DNA from: Bacteroidota bacterium
Lineage (GTDB): Bacteria > Bacteroidota > Bacteroidia > Flavobacteriales_D > Crocinitomicaceae
Reading direction: 5' to 3'
Assembly (NCBI GenBank): GCA_016866415.1
Contig: VGML01000012.1
Coordinates: forward strand, 1 to 22,563
Length of the DNA: 22,563 nucleotides
In this document: positions 15,504 through 22,563 of the stretch, in pieces
Numbering within the stretch: the stretch's first letter is position 1
Layout of the letters: each line of letters starts with the position of its first letter
Notes under the pieces: generated by a model
Told to the model about the DNA's origin: nothing
The model's input: only the letters and a program-made list of their open reading frames with translations
The model's database searches: none
Made by a program: the position numbers and the translations under genes

Positions 15504-16669
15504 GAAATTACAAAGATTTATTTTTACTTGATTCTGAAATAACTTATTTAAATTTTGGCTCCTTTGGTGCTTGCCCAAAACCAATATTTGAAACTTATCA
15601 AGATTGGCAATTAAAATTGGAACGTTCACCAGTTCATTTTATAGTTGATGAAGCAATAAAAGAACTCGAAAATGTAAGAAAGAAATTAGGTGAATATATA
15701 GGCGCAAATTTTCAAGATATTGTCATGGTAACAAATCCTTCCTATGCGATTAATACCATAGCAAAAGCATTTCCATTAAAACAAGGAGATGAGATTTTAA
15801 GTACCAATTTGGAGTATGGAGCTTGTGACCGTGTTTGGGAATACTATTGTGAAAAGGCAGGTGCAATCTACATCAAACAAGAAATATCCTTGCCTCTAGA
15901 ATCTAAAGAGTCTTTTTTGATCGAATTCTGGAAAGGGTTTTCTAAAAATACGAAAGCGGTTTATATCAGTCATATTACAAGTGCAACGGGATTGATTTTA
16001 CCGATTGAAGAAATTTGTATTGAAGCAAAGAAAAGAGGTCTTATCACTATCATCGATGGCGCTCATGTGCCCGGACATTTGCAACTTAACCTGTCTCAAT
16101 TGGAGGCCGACATTTACACTGGCGCATGCCATAAATGGATGATGGGACCGAAAGGTTCTTCTTTTCTATACGTAAACAAAGAAAATCAAGATTGGGTAGA
16201 TCCCCTTTTGATAAGCTGGGGTTACAAAAGTGAATTTCCGTCAGATTCTAATTTCATTGATTTCCATCAAACTTCAGGAACTAGAGATTATGCTGCATTT
16301 TTAACCGTGTCAAAATGCATTCACTTCATGGCTGAAAACAATTGGGAATCAGTTTCAAACATTTGTAAAAAAGAAACGCTTTCACAGGGCATTCACTTGA
16401 CCGAATTACTGAAATCCTCTTTTTTGGCGCCGCTAACCAGCGAATTCTATGGTCAATTGTTCAGTGTTCCAATTAAAACAAGCGAACCAACTAAATTAAA
16501 GGAATTACTCTTCGAAAAATATAAAATTGAAATTCCGATTATTTTGCAAAATGGGAACTCATACCTTCGATTTTCTTATCAAGCTTTCAACAATTCGGAC
16601 GACATGGCTGTTCTTTACAAAGCAATTGAAGAATTGATTAAAAATGGTAATATCATAGCTGCCAAATAA
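15500..16669 (+). CDS. Class V aminotransferase (PLP-dependent, isopenicillin-N-epimerase-like)
   Basis: A fold-type I PLP enzyme of 389 residues. The N-terminus YLNFGSFGACPKPI is the usual class V opening. The cofactor residues are visible: Asp186 in IDGAHVPGH pairs with the pyridine nitrogen, and Lys212 in GACHKWMMGPKGSSFLYV forms the Schiff base. NTNLEYGACDRVWEYYC and ISHITSATGLILPIEEIC fit the group often annotated as isopenicillin N epimerase-like or cysteine desulfurase-like. No desulfurase cysteine loop is obvious. The true substrate is unknown; coupling to an amino acid permease suggests turnover of an imported amino acid. It overlaps menA by one base. Confidence 0.88.
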   Translation: MRNYKDLFLLDSEITYLNFGSFGACPKPIFETYQDWQLKLERSPVHFIVDEAIKELENVRKKLGEYIGANFQDIVMVTNPSYAINTIAKAFPLKQGDEILSTNLEYGACDRVWEYYCEKAGAIYIKQEISLPLESKESFLIEFWKGFSKNTKAVYISHITSATGLILPIEEICIEAKKRGLITIIDGAHVPGHLQLNLSQLEADIYTGACHKWMMGPKGSSFLYVNKENQDWVDPLLISWGYKSEFPSDSNFIDFHQTSGTRDYAAFLTVSKCIHFMAENNWESVSNICKKETLSQGIHLTELLKSSFLAPLTSEFYGQLFSVPIKTSEPTKLKELLFEKYKIEIPIILQNGNSYLRFSYQAFNNSDDMAVLYKAIEELIKNGNIIAAK

Positions 16670-17610
16670 TGACCAAACAACAAGCTTGGCTGCAGGCCAT
16701 CAGACTTCGAACTTTACCTTTATCGGTATCAGGAATTATTGTTGGATCGGCAATGGCAAAAGTTCTTCAGTTCACAACAAATCCAGATGAGGATATTCAT
16801 TTTTGGCCAATTTTCGTCTTGGCCCTCATTACAACTATCGGTTTTCAGATTCTTTCAAATTTGTCGAATGATTTAGGTGATAGCCAAAAAGGAACAGATA
16901 ACAAGGGCCGTGTGGGACCCACTCGCGCAGTTCAATCTGGAATGATTACTCAGCAAGAAATGAAATTTGCCATTTACATTTGTGCCATACTTTCTTTAAT
17001 TTCTGCAGGTGGGCTAATTTATTACAGCTCACAGAACTTGACCCCAGAATTAATTTTGTTTTATGCTATTTTGGCTATCGTTTGCGTTTTGGCTGCTGTA
17101 ACATACACAGTTGGGAAAAACGCTTATGGTTATCGAGGTTTAGGTGATTTGATGGTCTTTCTATTTTTCGGAATGGTAAGCGTATTGGGTGTTTTTTCAC
17201 TTTATGGAAATGGATTTGAATGGCTTGTGTTTACACCAGCAGTAACAATCGGTCTTTGGAGCACGGCTGTTCTGAATCTCAATAATCTGCGAGATCATGT
17301 TAATGACAAAAAATCATCGAAAAACACCACTGTTGTTAAGTTAGGATTTCAGCGCGCAAAATTTTATCATGCCTTTTTAATTCTTGGGGGATTTGCGGCA
17401 TGGCTTCTCGTTATTGCCATTTTTACTTTTTTAACATTTAATTTTTTGTTACCTCTTGCATTAATACCGAGCCTCCTTCTTTTTCCACATTTGAAATGCG
17501 TTTTTTTGAATGAAATACCAAAAGATTTGGATTCCGAATTGAAAAAGGTTGCACTCGTTACGTTTGCTTCAGCTATTCTTTATGCACTATTCATTAATTT
17601 GAGTTTGTAG
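16669..17610 (+). CDS. menA: 1,4-dihydroxy-2-naphthoate polyprenyltransferase
   Basis: Joins the isoprenoid tail to DHNA, the membrane step of menaquinone synthesis. The 313-residue UbiA-superfamily protein starts with WLQAIRLRTLPLSVSGIIVG, typical of MenA, and has about eight or nine membrane segments. The two Asp-rich Mg/diphosphate motifs are at 67-77 (NDLGDSQKGTD) and about 205-213 (NNLRDHVND). It starts on the stop of the aminotransferase gene (TAATG). Menaquinone is the likely respiratory quinone receiving electrons from ETF in this organism. Confidence 0.94.
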   Translation: MTKQQAWLQAIRLRTLPLSVSGIIVGSAMAKVLQFTTNPDEDIHFWPIFVLALITTIGFQILSNLSNDLGDSQKGTDNKGRVGPTRAVQSGMITQQEMKFAIYICAILSLISAGGLIYYSSQNLTPELILFYAILAIVCVLAAVTYTVGKNAYGYRGLGDLMVFLFFGMVSVLGVFSLYGNGFEWLVFTPAVTIGLWSTAVLNLNNLRDHVNDKKSSKNTTVVKLGFQRAKFYHAFLILGGFAAWLLVIAIFTFLTFNFLLPLALIPSLLLFPHLKCVFLNEIPKDLDSELKKVALVTFASAILYALFINLSL

Positions 17611-17690
17611 TAAGTTAAATTCTTTTTCTTAGGTTTCTAAACTTATAAAAAGTTCCTTTAAAATTCCAATCAATTGAAGAGATATTTCTT

Positions 17691-17698
17691 TAAATTTG
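17691..17698 (+). promoter_or_regulatory. -7 box (TAAATTTG) for etfBA
   Basis: Perfect TAnnTTTG in the 112-bp gap after menA, 24 nt before the etfB ATG. A TTG at 17674-17676 is 14 nt upstream, shorter than ideal for a -33 element. Confidence 0.45.
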
Positions 17699-17722
17699 TA
17701 CACTTTTAAAAATAAATAAGCT

Positions 17723-18463
17723 ATGAAAATTTTGGTTTGCATTAGCAAGTCTCCGGATACAACGTCCAAGATTGCTTTTACCGATGGCAACACGAAGTTC
17801 GACGAAAACGGCGTGCAATATATTGTAAATCCATACGATGAATGGTATGCATTAGTTCGTGCTTTGGAAATTAAAGAAGCTGGTGGAGGACAAGTGACAA
17901 TCGTCACAGTTGGAAATGCTGCCGATGAGGCGGTTATTCGCAAGGCTTTGGCAATTGGTGCAGATGAAGCAGTAAGAATCGATGCAGATCCAAAAGACGC
18001 TTATTACACTGCGATGCAAATTTCAAGTTATGCGAAGTCAAATGGATTTGATTTGATTTTAACAGGAAAAGAAACCATTAACTATAATGGTTCTCAAGTT
18101 GGTGGAATGATTGCTGAGTCGTTAGACTTACCGTTTGTGTCGCTAGCAACTAAATTAGATGTAAATGGCTCAACGTTGACTTTGGAACGCGAAATTATTG
18201 GAGGAGTACAAGTAGTGGAAGTATCGACTCCAGTTGTTGTTTCATGTGCAAAAGGAATGGCAGAACAACGAATCCCAAACATGCGAGGAATTATGGCTGC
18301 AAGAACAAAGCCGCTTCAAGTTGTTGCTCCTGTTTCTGTGGATGAATTGACTTCTTTTGTATCCTACACGATGCCAAACGCAAAATCAGCAGTTAAAATG
18401 ATTAGTCCAGATAATATGGACGAACTAGTTAATTTACTTCATAATGAAGCGAAGGTTATTTAA
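17723..18463 (+). CDS. etfB: Electron transfer flavoprotein subunit beta
   Basis: The beta subunit binds AMP and, with EtfA, carries electrons from acyl-CoA dehydrogenases to the quinone pool. The 246 residues match the family. The start MKILVCISKSPDT is typical, NPYDEWYALVRALEIKE at about 38-54 is the conserved helix, LILTGKETINYNGSQVGGMIAE at about 112-133 is the nucleotide region, and EVSTPVVVSCAKGMAEQRIPNMRGIMAARTKP at about 166-197 is the conserved C-terminal block. It precedes etfA by 12 bp. Confidence 0.96.
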   Translation: MKILVCISKSPDTTSKIAFTDGNTKFDENGVQYIVNPYDEWYALVRALEIKEAGGGQVTIVTVGNAADEAVIRKALAIGADEAVRIDADPKDAYYTAMQISSYAKSNGFDLILTGKETINYNGSQVGGMIAESLDLPFVSLATKLDVNGSTLTLEREIIGGVQVVEVSTPVVVSCAKGMAEQRIPNMRGIMAARTKPLQVVAPVSVDELTSFVSYTMPNAKSAVKMISPDNMDELVNLLHNEAKVI

Positions 18464-18475
18464 AAGAATTAAGTT

Positions 18476-19417
18476 ATGATTTTAGTATATGTAAATTCAG
18501 CAAACGGTCTTTCAAAAGCAGCTTTTGAAACTGTTACTTATGGTAAGAAATTAGGTGACCAAGTTGTTGTAATAACGAATGGAGATGCCTCCCCGGATAC
18601 ATTAGCATCATTGGGTGAATACGGGGCTTCTAAAGTTCTTGTTGACCGCACCGTTGATGGAGAAGATGCTCAGCAATTGACTCGTTTGGTTGCTTCAGTA
18701 GCACAGGCAAATGGAGCGTCAACAATCGTTTTTTCGCATGATTTAATTGGAAAAGCTGTTTCACCGAGACTATCTGTTCGTTTGAATGCAGGACTTATTT
18801 CTGGTGCAGTAGCATTGCCGGAGGGAGACGGAAGTATCAAGGTCAATGTTTTTTCTGGAAAAGCAATGGGATTGGTTAAAGTTAATTCTTCTTCAAGGAT
18901 AATTTCATTACTTCCAAATAGTATACAACCTGAGAAATCGGGAAATACTTGCGCTGTTGAGGAAACTTCAGGAAATGCAGGTTCCGCGGCAATTAAAGTA
19001 ATTTCAACTAAAAAGCCGGAAGGTGAAATTCCACTACCAGAAGCAGAATTGGTTGTTTCTGCCGGACGCGGATTAAAAGGCCCAGAAAATTGGGGAATGA
19101 TTGAAGATTTAGCAAAATCTTTGGGTGCAGCAACTGCTTGTTCAAGACCTGTTGCAGATATCGGTTGGAGACCTCATCACGAGCATGTTGGACAGACAGG
19201 TGTTGCGATTCGACCTAATTTATACGTTGCTGTTGGAATTTCTGGAGCAATTCAGCATTTGGCCGGAGTTAATGGTTCAAAAGTGATTGTTGTGGTCAAT
19301 ACTGACTCAGAAGCACCATTCTTCAAGGCCGCAGATTATGGTATTGTTGGAGATGCATTTGATGTAGTTCCAAAATTGACTGCTGCGATTAATAAATTCA
19401 AAGCGAATCAGAATTAA
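18476..19417 (+). CDS. etfA: Electron transfer flavoprotein subunit alpha
   Basis: FAD-bearing partner of EtfB. The 313-residue protein has an N-terminal adenine-hydrolase-like domain (about 1-185) and the C-terminal FAD domain: SAGRGLKGPENW at about 196-207, SRPVADIGWRPHHEHVGQTG at about 223-242, and the ETF-alpha signature LYVAVGISGAIQHLAG. The end of that signature is VVVNTD, where the pattern usually has an Ala before the Ile/Val; a conservative change. It is co-transcribed with etfB. Confidence 0.96.
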   Translation: MILVYVNSANGLSKAAFETVTYGKKLGDQVVVITNGDASPDTLASLGEYGASKVLVDRTVDGEDAQQLTRLVASVAQANGASTIVFSHDLIGKAVSPRLSVRLNAGLISGAVALPEGDGSIKVNVFSGKAMGLVKVNSSSRIISLLPNSIQPEKSGNTCAVEETSGNAGSAAIKVISTKKPEGEIPLPEAELVVSAGRGLKGPENWGMIEDLAKSLGAATACSRPVADIGWRPHHEHVGQTGVAIRPNLYVAVGISGAIQHLAGVNGSKVIVVVNTDSEAPFFKAADYGIVGDAFDVVPKLTAAINKFKANQN

Positions 19418-19422
19418 TTCAG

Positions 19423-19430
19423 TATCTTTA
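19423..19430 (+). promoter_or_regulatory. Possible -7 box (TATCTTTA) before the bifunctional nuclease gene
   Basis: One mismatch to TAnnTTTG in the 15-bp gap after etfA, only 2 nt before ATG 19433. That is so close that transcription could start inside the codon region, so this may be chance; read-through from etfBA is the simpler explanation. Confidence 0.2.
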
Positions 19431-19432
19431 AG

Positions 19433-20020
19433 ATGCAAAAGATTAAACTCGATATAACTGGAATTCAATATAGCCAAACTCAATCAGGATCCTATGTCCT
19501 TACGTTGCTAGAAGTTGGCGGTAGAAGAAAGTTGCCAATTCTGATTGGTGGTTTTGAGGCGCAATCTATTGCAGTTGAATTGGAGAAAATGGTTCCTAAC
19601 CGACCTTTGACACACGACTTAATTAAAACCTTTTGTAAATCGTTTGGAGTAAATGTGAAGGAAATCGTGATTTACAAATTTTTGGAAGGCGTTTTTTATT
19701 CCAAAATTATTTGCGAAAAAGAAGGAATGCTAACTGAAATTGATTCGAGAACCTCTGATGCCATTGCTGTTGGTGTGCGATTTAACGCGCCAATTTATAC
19801 ATTTGAAGATGTATTGCAAGAGGTTGATAGTAGTGAGGGTGCAGAGAATGGGTCAGAAGAGGAATTATTCGACGAAGAGGAGGAGGTAGAAGTTTCTGAG
19901 GAAAGTGAATTGAAAAACGCGAGTAAGGATGAATTGAATCATCGACTTCAAGAAGCAATTGAAAATGAAGCCTACGAATTAGCCTCAAAAATAAGAGATG
20001 AACTTAATCGGCGAAAGTAA
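19433..20020 (+). CDS. Bifunctional nuclease (DUF151) with C-terminal UVR motif
   Basis: A 195-residue protein. Residues 1-125 form the DUF151/BFN domain, described as having DNase and RNase activity in homologues; RPLTHDLIKTF at about 57-67 and IDSRTSDAIAVGVRFNAPIY at about 102-121 are its signatures. An acidic linker (about 131-158, many Glu/Asp) leads to a UVR motif at about 164-195 (DELNHRLQEAIENEAYELASKIRDELNRRK region), a helical hairpin known from UvrB/UvrC and ClpC that binds protein partners. The domain fusion is a usual Bacteroidetes layout. The physiological substrate is not settled. The 3' end overlaps the transporter start by 23 bp. Confidence 0.9.
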   Translation: MQKIKLDITGIQYSQTQSGSYVLTLLEVGGRRKLPILIGGFEAQSIAVELEKMVPNRPLTHDLIKTFCKSFGVNVKEIVIYKFLEGVFYSKIICEKEGMLTEIDSRTSDAIAVGVRFNAPIYTFEDVLQEVDSSEGAENGSEEELFDEEEEVEVSEESELKNASKDELNHRLQEAIENEAYELASKIRDELNRRK

Positions 20021-21311
20021 TCGTGCAGACTCCAATCTGAAAATCAGATTGATTACCATGAGTTTCCTTCAATTTTTTGTTTGGGGAGCTTGGTTAACAA
20101 CTATTGGAACTTATTGCAGGGAAGGAAAGGGTTGGACTTTTACCCAATTTGGTGCAATCTTTTCTACTTTGGCATTGTCTTCAATTTTAATGCCTTCTTT
20201 AATAGGGATTATAGCTGATAAATGGATGCGAGCAGAACGGCTCTATGGAATTCTTCATTTACTTTATGGTTCAATTTTATTCTTAGTCCCAAATTTAACT
20301 TGGCTGCAATCGAAATCAGCTTTTTTAGCAGCTATACCAGAGTATGAATTGTTATATTGGGTAATATTTGCCGGGATGATTTGCTACATGCCAACTATTT
20401 CTCTTTCAAATTCAGTATCTTATCGAATTTTAAAATCGTTCAACAAAGATGTAGTTAAAGAATTTCCACCAATAAGAGTATTTGGCACAGTCGGATTTAT
20501 TTTTGCCATGTGGACAACTAACTTATCAGGCAGCAAGGATAACTCTATGCAATTTGTTATTGCAGGAATTATTGCAATCCTACTTGGATTTTACTCATTC
20601 ACGCTGCCCGCATGCCCCCCTGAATTGGATACCGGAGAAAAGAAATCATTTATTAAGATTCTAGGACTTGATGCCTTTAAACTTTTTACAAATTATCGAA
20701 CTGCGCTGTTTTTTGTTTTTTCTATGTTGCTAGGAGCAGCCTTACAACTTTCAAATATGTATGGTGATAATTATTTAGATAGTTTTCCAGAGGGTTCTAT
20801 ATTACAGAAATATTCAACAATAATCTATTCAATATCTCAGTTCTCAGAAACAATTTTTATCCTAGCTATTCCATTCTTTTTAAAACGTTTTGGAATTAAA
20901 AAAGTAATGTTAATTGCGATGCTCGCCTGGGTTTTACGTTACGGATTCTTTGCATTGGGAGGCACAACATTTGGGGCAATTTTCATAGTTCTTTCATGTC
21001 TAGTTTACGGAATGGCTTTCGATTTCTTTTTAATTTCAGGCTCGATTTATATCGAATCAACTACCGACTCAAAAATTCGCTCCAGTGCTCAAGGTCTATT
21101 TATCATGATGACGAATGGCTTTGGAGCATACATTGGAACAAAACTAAGTAGCAAAATTATTGAGTTATATTTTTTATTTCCCAATGGAGAAACAAATTGG
21201 TCCGGAGCATGGACTTCGTTCACTCTTTATTGTCTTGCTGTCGCAATACTTTTCGGGCTTCTATTCAAACATGATCACAAGGCTGTTGATTTGGAAAATT
21301 TAAGTCATTAG
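19998..21311 (+). CDS. MFS nucleoside/H+ symporter (NupG/XapB-like)
   Basis: A 437-residue inner-membrane protein with 12 hydrophobic segments, most like the nucleoside:H+ symporter family: LITMSFLQFFVWGAWLTTIGTY at about 18-39, the intracellular loop IADKW, FPPIRVFGTVGFIFAMW at about 153-169, and FFLISGSIYIESTTDSKIRSSAQGLFIMMTNGFGAYIG near the end. Nucleoside uptake is inferred from family likeness. ATG 19998 lies within the nuclease gene; starting at the next Met (20058) would remove the short cytoplasmic lead NLKIRLIT that homologues have, so I keep the longer form. Confidence 0.85.
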   Translation: MNLIGESNRADSNLKIRLITMSFLQFFVWGAWLTTIGTYCREGKGWTFTQFGAIFSTLALSSILMPSLIGIIADKWMRAERLYGILHLLYGSILFLVPNLTWLQSKSAFLAAIPEYELLYWVIFAGMICYMPTISLSNSVSYRILKSFNKDVVKEFPPIRVFGTVGFIFAMWTTNLSGSKDNSMQFVIAGIIAILLGFYSFTLPACPPELDTGEKKSFIKILGLDAFKLFTNYRTALFFVFSMLLGAALQLSNMYGDNYLDSFPEGSILQKYSTIIYSISQFSETIFILAIPFFLKRFGIKKVMLIAMLAWVLRYGFFALGGTTFGAIFIVLSCLVYGMAFDFFLISGSIYIESTTDSKIRSSAQGLFIMMTNGFGAYIGTKLSSKIIELYFLFPNGETNWSGAWTSFTLYCLAVAILFGLLFKHDHKAVDLENLSH

Positions 21312-21342
21312 ACTCAAATTACTTGTTTCGTAAAATTATAAA

Positions 21343-21363
21343 AGGCGGATCAATGACTCGCCT
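21343..21363 (-). terminator. Likely rho-independent terminator of the 122-aa secreted protein gene
   Basis: AGGCG (21343-21347) pairs with CGCCT (21359-21363) across an 11-nt loop. Read on the minus strand the stem is followed by TTTTAT, as expected for a terminator 20 nt after the stop of the minus-strand gene. On the plus strand no T run follows, so it would not end the transporter mRNA well. The stem is short. Confidence 0.5.
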
Positions 21364-21382
21364 CTAAAAATCAATTTCTTTT

Positions 21383-21751
21383 CTAATATCTAGTTAAGTC
21401 ACAAATTAGTGCGTTATTCGATTGCTTGAAGCATTGAAGATTGTCTAAAGAAGCATTGTAAACTAAATAGATGGGTATATTTTTAACATTAGCATAAACT
21501 CTCCCATCTACTGAGTTGTATTTAGCCACAATTTTCTTTTTTGGGCTATCTGAATTAATAATAATGAAAACATTTGGATTATTCGTTGAAAGTACTTTTA
21601 TTTTCAAGATGGAATTGTTCATACTTGCAATAGGTGCGGTTGATTGCCAATTTCCAACATAATTTGTCGATTGAGCGAAGGAGTAAGAACTAGTTAACCA
21701 TAAAAAAGCAATCATTGATAGGCTCATAAGTTTAAAGTGTAATGTTTTCAT
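21383..21751 (-). CDS. Secreted protein of unknown function
   Basis: A 122-residue protein with a clear signal peptide: basic N-terminus, a hydrophobic core of about 8-20, and a probable cleavage after Ala26 (SFA then QSTNYVGNW). The mature part of about 96 residues is beta-rich (NYVGNWQST, ILKIKVLSTNN, VFIIINSD, KKIVAKYNSVDGRVYANV) with two late cysteines (Cys108 and Cys117) that could bridge. The layout GNWQST..ILKI..VFII is like small lipocalin- or 'VGTWxx'-type secreted domains, but that is only a resemblance. It is a single gene with its own -7 box and terminator. Confidence 0.7.
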   Translation of the reverse strand: MKTLHFKLMSLSMIAFLWLTSSYSFAQSTNYVGNWQSTAPIASMNNSILKIKVLSTNNPNVFIIINSDSPKKKIVAKYNSVDGRVYANVKNIPIYLVYNASLDNLQCFKQSNNALICDLTRY

Positions 21752-21777
21752 TTTGATTTTATTAAAAGTTTATGAAG

Positions 21778-21785
21778 CAAAAGTA
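21778..21785 (-). promoter_or_regulatory. Putative -7 box (TACTTTTG) for the 122-aa secreted protein gene
   Basis: Perfect TAnnTTTG on the minus strand, 26 nt before the ATG at 21751. A plus-strand -7 match (21792-21799) lies just beyond it, making a compact divergent pair. Confidence 0.4.
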
Positions 21786-21791
21786 AGGGGT

Positions 21792-21799
21792 TAAATTTG
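21792..21799 (+). promoter_or_regulatory. Putative -7 box (TAAATTTG) facing the gene-free stretch
   Basis: Perfect TAnnTTTG on the plus strand, with a -33-like TTTA 19 nt upstream (21769-21772). No ordinary gene follows on the plus strand, but an intrinsic terminator does at 22031. In such AT-rich DNA the match may be chance. Confidence 0.3.
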
Positions 21800-21805
21800 T
21801 AAACC

Positions 21806-22058
21806 GAAATAAATACTATGGAGACAAATTAAAATTAAGTGTAAAGAAATACTTTTTAATAAGTAATTATACGTAGTGTTAGGCGAATGTTTATTAAACA
21901 AAAAACCATTTAACCATTGAAAATCAATTATTTAAAGGATTGTTTTTATTGGCGGAAGATCTGAAATATCGAACATGTTGAGGGATGATATTGAACGAAT
22001 TTCAAATACAACTTTGAAGTTTTAAAATCGGGTGCTAAAAAGAATTTAGCGCCTTTTT
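21806..22058 (+). ncRNA. Candidate unannotated small transcript in a 441-bp gap between genes
   Basis: The stretch 21752-22192 holds no ordinary gene. On the plus strand it has a promoter-like box (21792-21799) and, about 230 bp later, a strong terminator (22031-22058), so a transcript of about 250 nt is possible. A micro-frame within it, ATG 21975 to TAA 22025, would encode MLRDDIERISNTTLKF and ends 5 nt before the terminator stem; the frame stays open upstream to a TAA near 21935. This could be a small RNA, a leader-type micro-gene, or the decayed end of a lost gene. I recognise no RNA family. The boundaries are estimates. Confidence 0.25.
22031..22058 (+). terminator. Strong rho-independent terminator without an annotated gene
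   Basis: GGTGCTAAA (22031-22039) pairs with TTTAGCGCC (22045-22053) over 9 bp with one G-T pair and a 5-nt loop, followed by five T (22054-22058). Its orientation is plus. The nearest plus-strand gene ends at 21311, more than 700 bp away with a minus-strand gene in between, so it does not belong to that gene. Confidence 0.85.
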
Positions 22059-22192
22059 AAACCCATTACCTCGAGTTATGTTTTATCGATTTGCCATTAT
22101 TCCAAGCTTTTTTGAACAAAAATCTCTTTTTGACCTAAGTAATTCTTAAGAATAATTCACTGGTTTTTAATGAGTAAGCATCGAAGAATCGT

Positions 22193-22563
22193 TTAATCGA
22201 TGCGCATTAAGCGCTCTACTCCATATCCCTCAATTCGTATGAAGTATGTCCCATTTATTTGATCTTTTAAAGTAAATTTCATGGTCTTATTTTCAAACTT
22301 GCCAACCATTACTTCACGACCCGTCATATCTTCTATGACCCAGGAGTTGCCGACAATCGCAATCGGAACTTCTACGAAAAATTCACCGTGACTTGGGATA
22401 GGATAAATTTTAATATTTTCTACCTGAGAATCAAAAATTCCTGCACCTGAGCAACTTTCCACTGTCAAAATTAAGGTAATTGTGGAGTCACAACCCAAAA
22501 CAGTATTTAATGGATTAACGTAGGTGCCAGCTTGTGAACAGGTGTTACCACCAAATTGTATCG
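22193..22563 (-). CDS. T9SS type A sorting-domain protein, C-terminal part only
   Basis: The frame is open from the right edge of the window to a stop at 22193-22195, giving the last 122 residues of a probably much larger protein. The first part contains CSQAGTYVNPLNTV and LGCDSTITLILTV, the repeat type common in large Bacteroidetes cell-surface proteins. After a short linker comes the type IX secretion C-terminal domain of about 75 residues: IKIYPIPSHGEFFVEV, WVIEDMTGREVM, and GTYFIRIEGYGVERLMRI. The CTD directs passage across the outer membrane and is removed or used for surface anchoring. The function of the passenger cannot be told from here. Confidence 0.88.
   Translation of the reverse strand, partial: IQFGGNTCSQAGTYVNPLNTVLGCDSTITLILTVESCSGAGIFDSQVENIKIYPIPSHGEFFVEVPIAIVGNSWVIEDMTGREVMVGKFENKTMKFTLKDQINGTYFIRIEGYGVERLMRID

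Noticed and set aside
22141..22152. Palindrome ATTCTTAAGAAT as a regulator binding site
   Set aside because: A 12-bp AT-rich palindrome with no gene start nearby to control; it is easily explained by chance.
22178..22203. Inverted repeat GCATCGA/TCGATGC as a terminator of the T9SS gene
   Set aside because: The 7-bp stem with a 12-nt loop includes the stop codon and has no T run behind it on the minus strand.
1..22563. CRISPR arrays, tRNA or rRNA genes, insertion sequences, prophage or defence islands
   Set aside because: I saw no spaced direct repeats, tRNA cloverleaf, transposase or phage motifs; the window is core housekeeping with scattered hypothetical proteins.

Overview
The window is AT-rich chromosomal DNA from a member of the Bacteroidota. 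A flavobacterial lineage, possibly near Fluviicola/Crocinitomicaceae, is most likely. The evidence is a type IX secretion C-terminal sorting domain, Bacteroidetes -7 promoter boxes (TAnnTTTG) just upstream of many start codons, families typical of the phylum (DUF2480, DUF2007, a DUF151 nuclease with a UVR tail), and the gene order SRPBCC / birA / rsfS-ftsH-DUF2007-cdsA-psd. Most of it is core housekeeping. I found no tRNA, rRNA, CRISPR array, transposase or phage gene.

Layout. 1-1106: the 3' end of an SRPBCC gene converges on a biotin-protein ligase (birA). 1163-5306: a tight plus-strand operon runs rsfS, ftsH, a DUF2007 gene, cdsA, psd, covering ribosome silencing, membrane protein quality control and phospholipid synthesis. 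5340-5590: a small secreted Lys/Cys-rich protein is followed by a strong bidirectional terminator. 5608-7723 (minus): a helical 86-aa protein and a long-chain acyl-CoA synthetase, the latter broken by an in-frame TGA. 7803-12105 (plus): a putative lipoprotein, an RlmI-type rRNA methyltransferase, a MATE efflux gene also broken by an in-frame TGA, and fmt. 12180-14109: a small secreted, perhaps beta-barrel protein abuts a convergent rhomboid protease, which is divergent from a DUF2480 gene. 14166-17610: an amino acid permease, a class V aminotransferase and menA overlap start to stop. 17723-21311: etfB, etfA, a bifunctional nuclease and a nucleoside-type MFS transporter. 21312-22563: a secreted minus-strand protein, a stretch of about 440 bp without an ordinary gene but with an orphan terminator, and the C-terminal end of a large T9SS-exported protein.

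Functionally, acyl-CoA synthetase and ETF belong to fatty-acid activation and oxidation, with electrons passing to menaquinone (menA). CdsA and Psd make phosphatidylethanolamine in the membrane that FtsH polices.

The observations most worth checking are the two in-frame TGA interruptions, both repaired by moving one G a few bases, and the orphan terminator near 22031-22058, which may end an unannotated small RNA or micro-gene. I do not see a clearly new defence, mobile or biosynthetic system.
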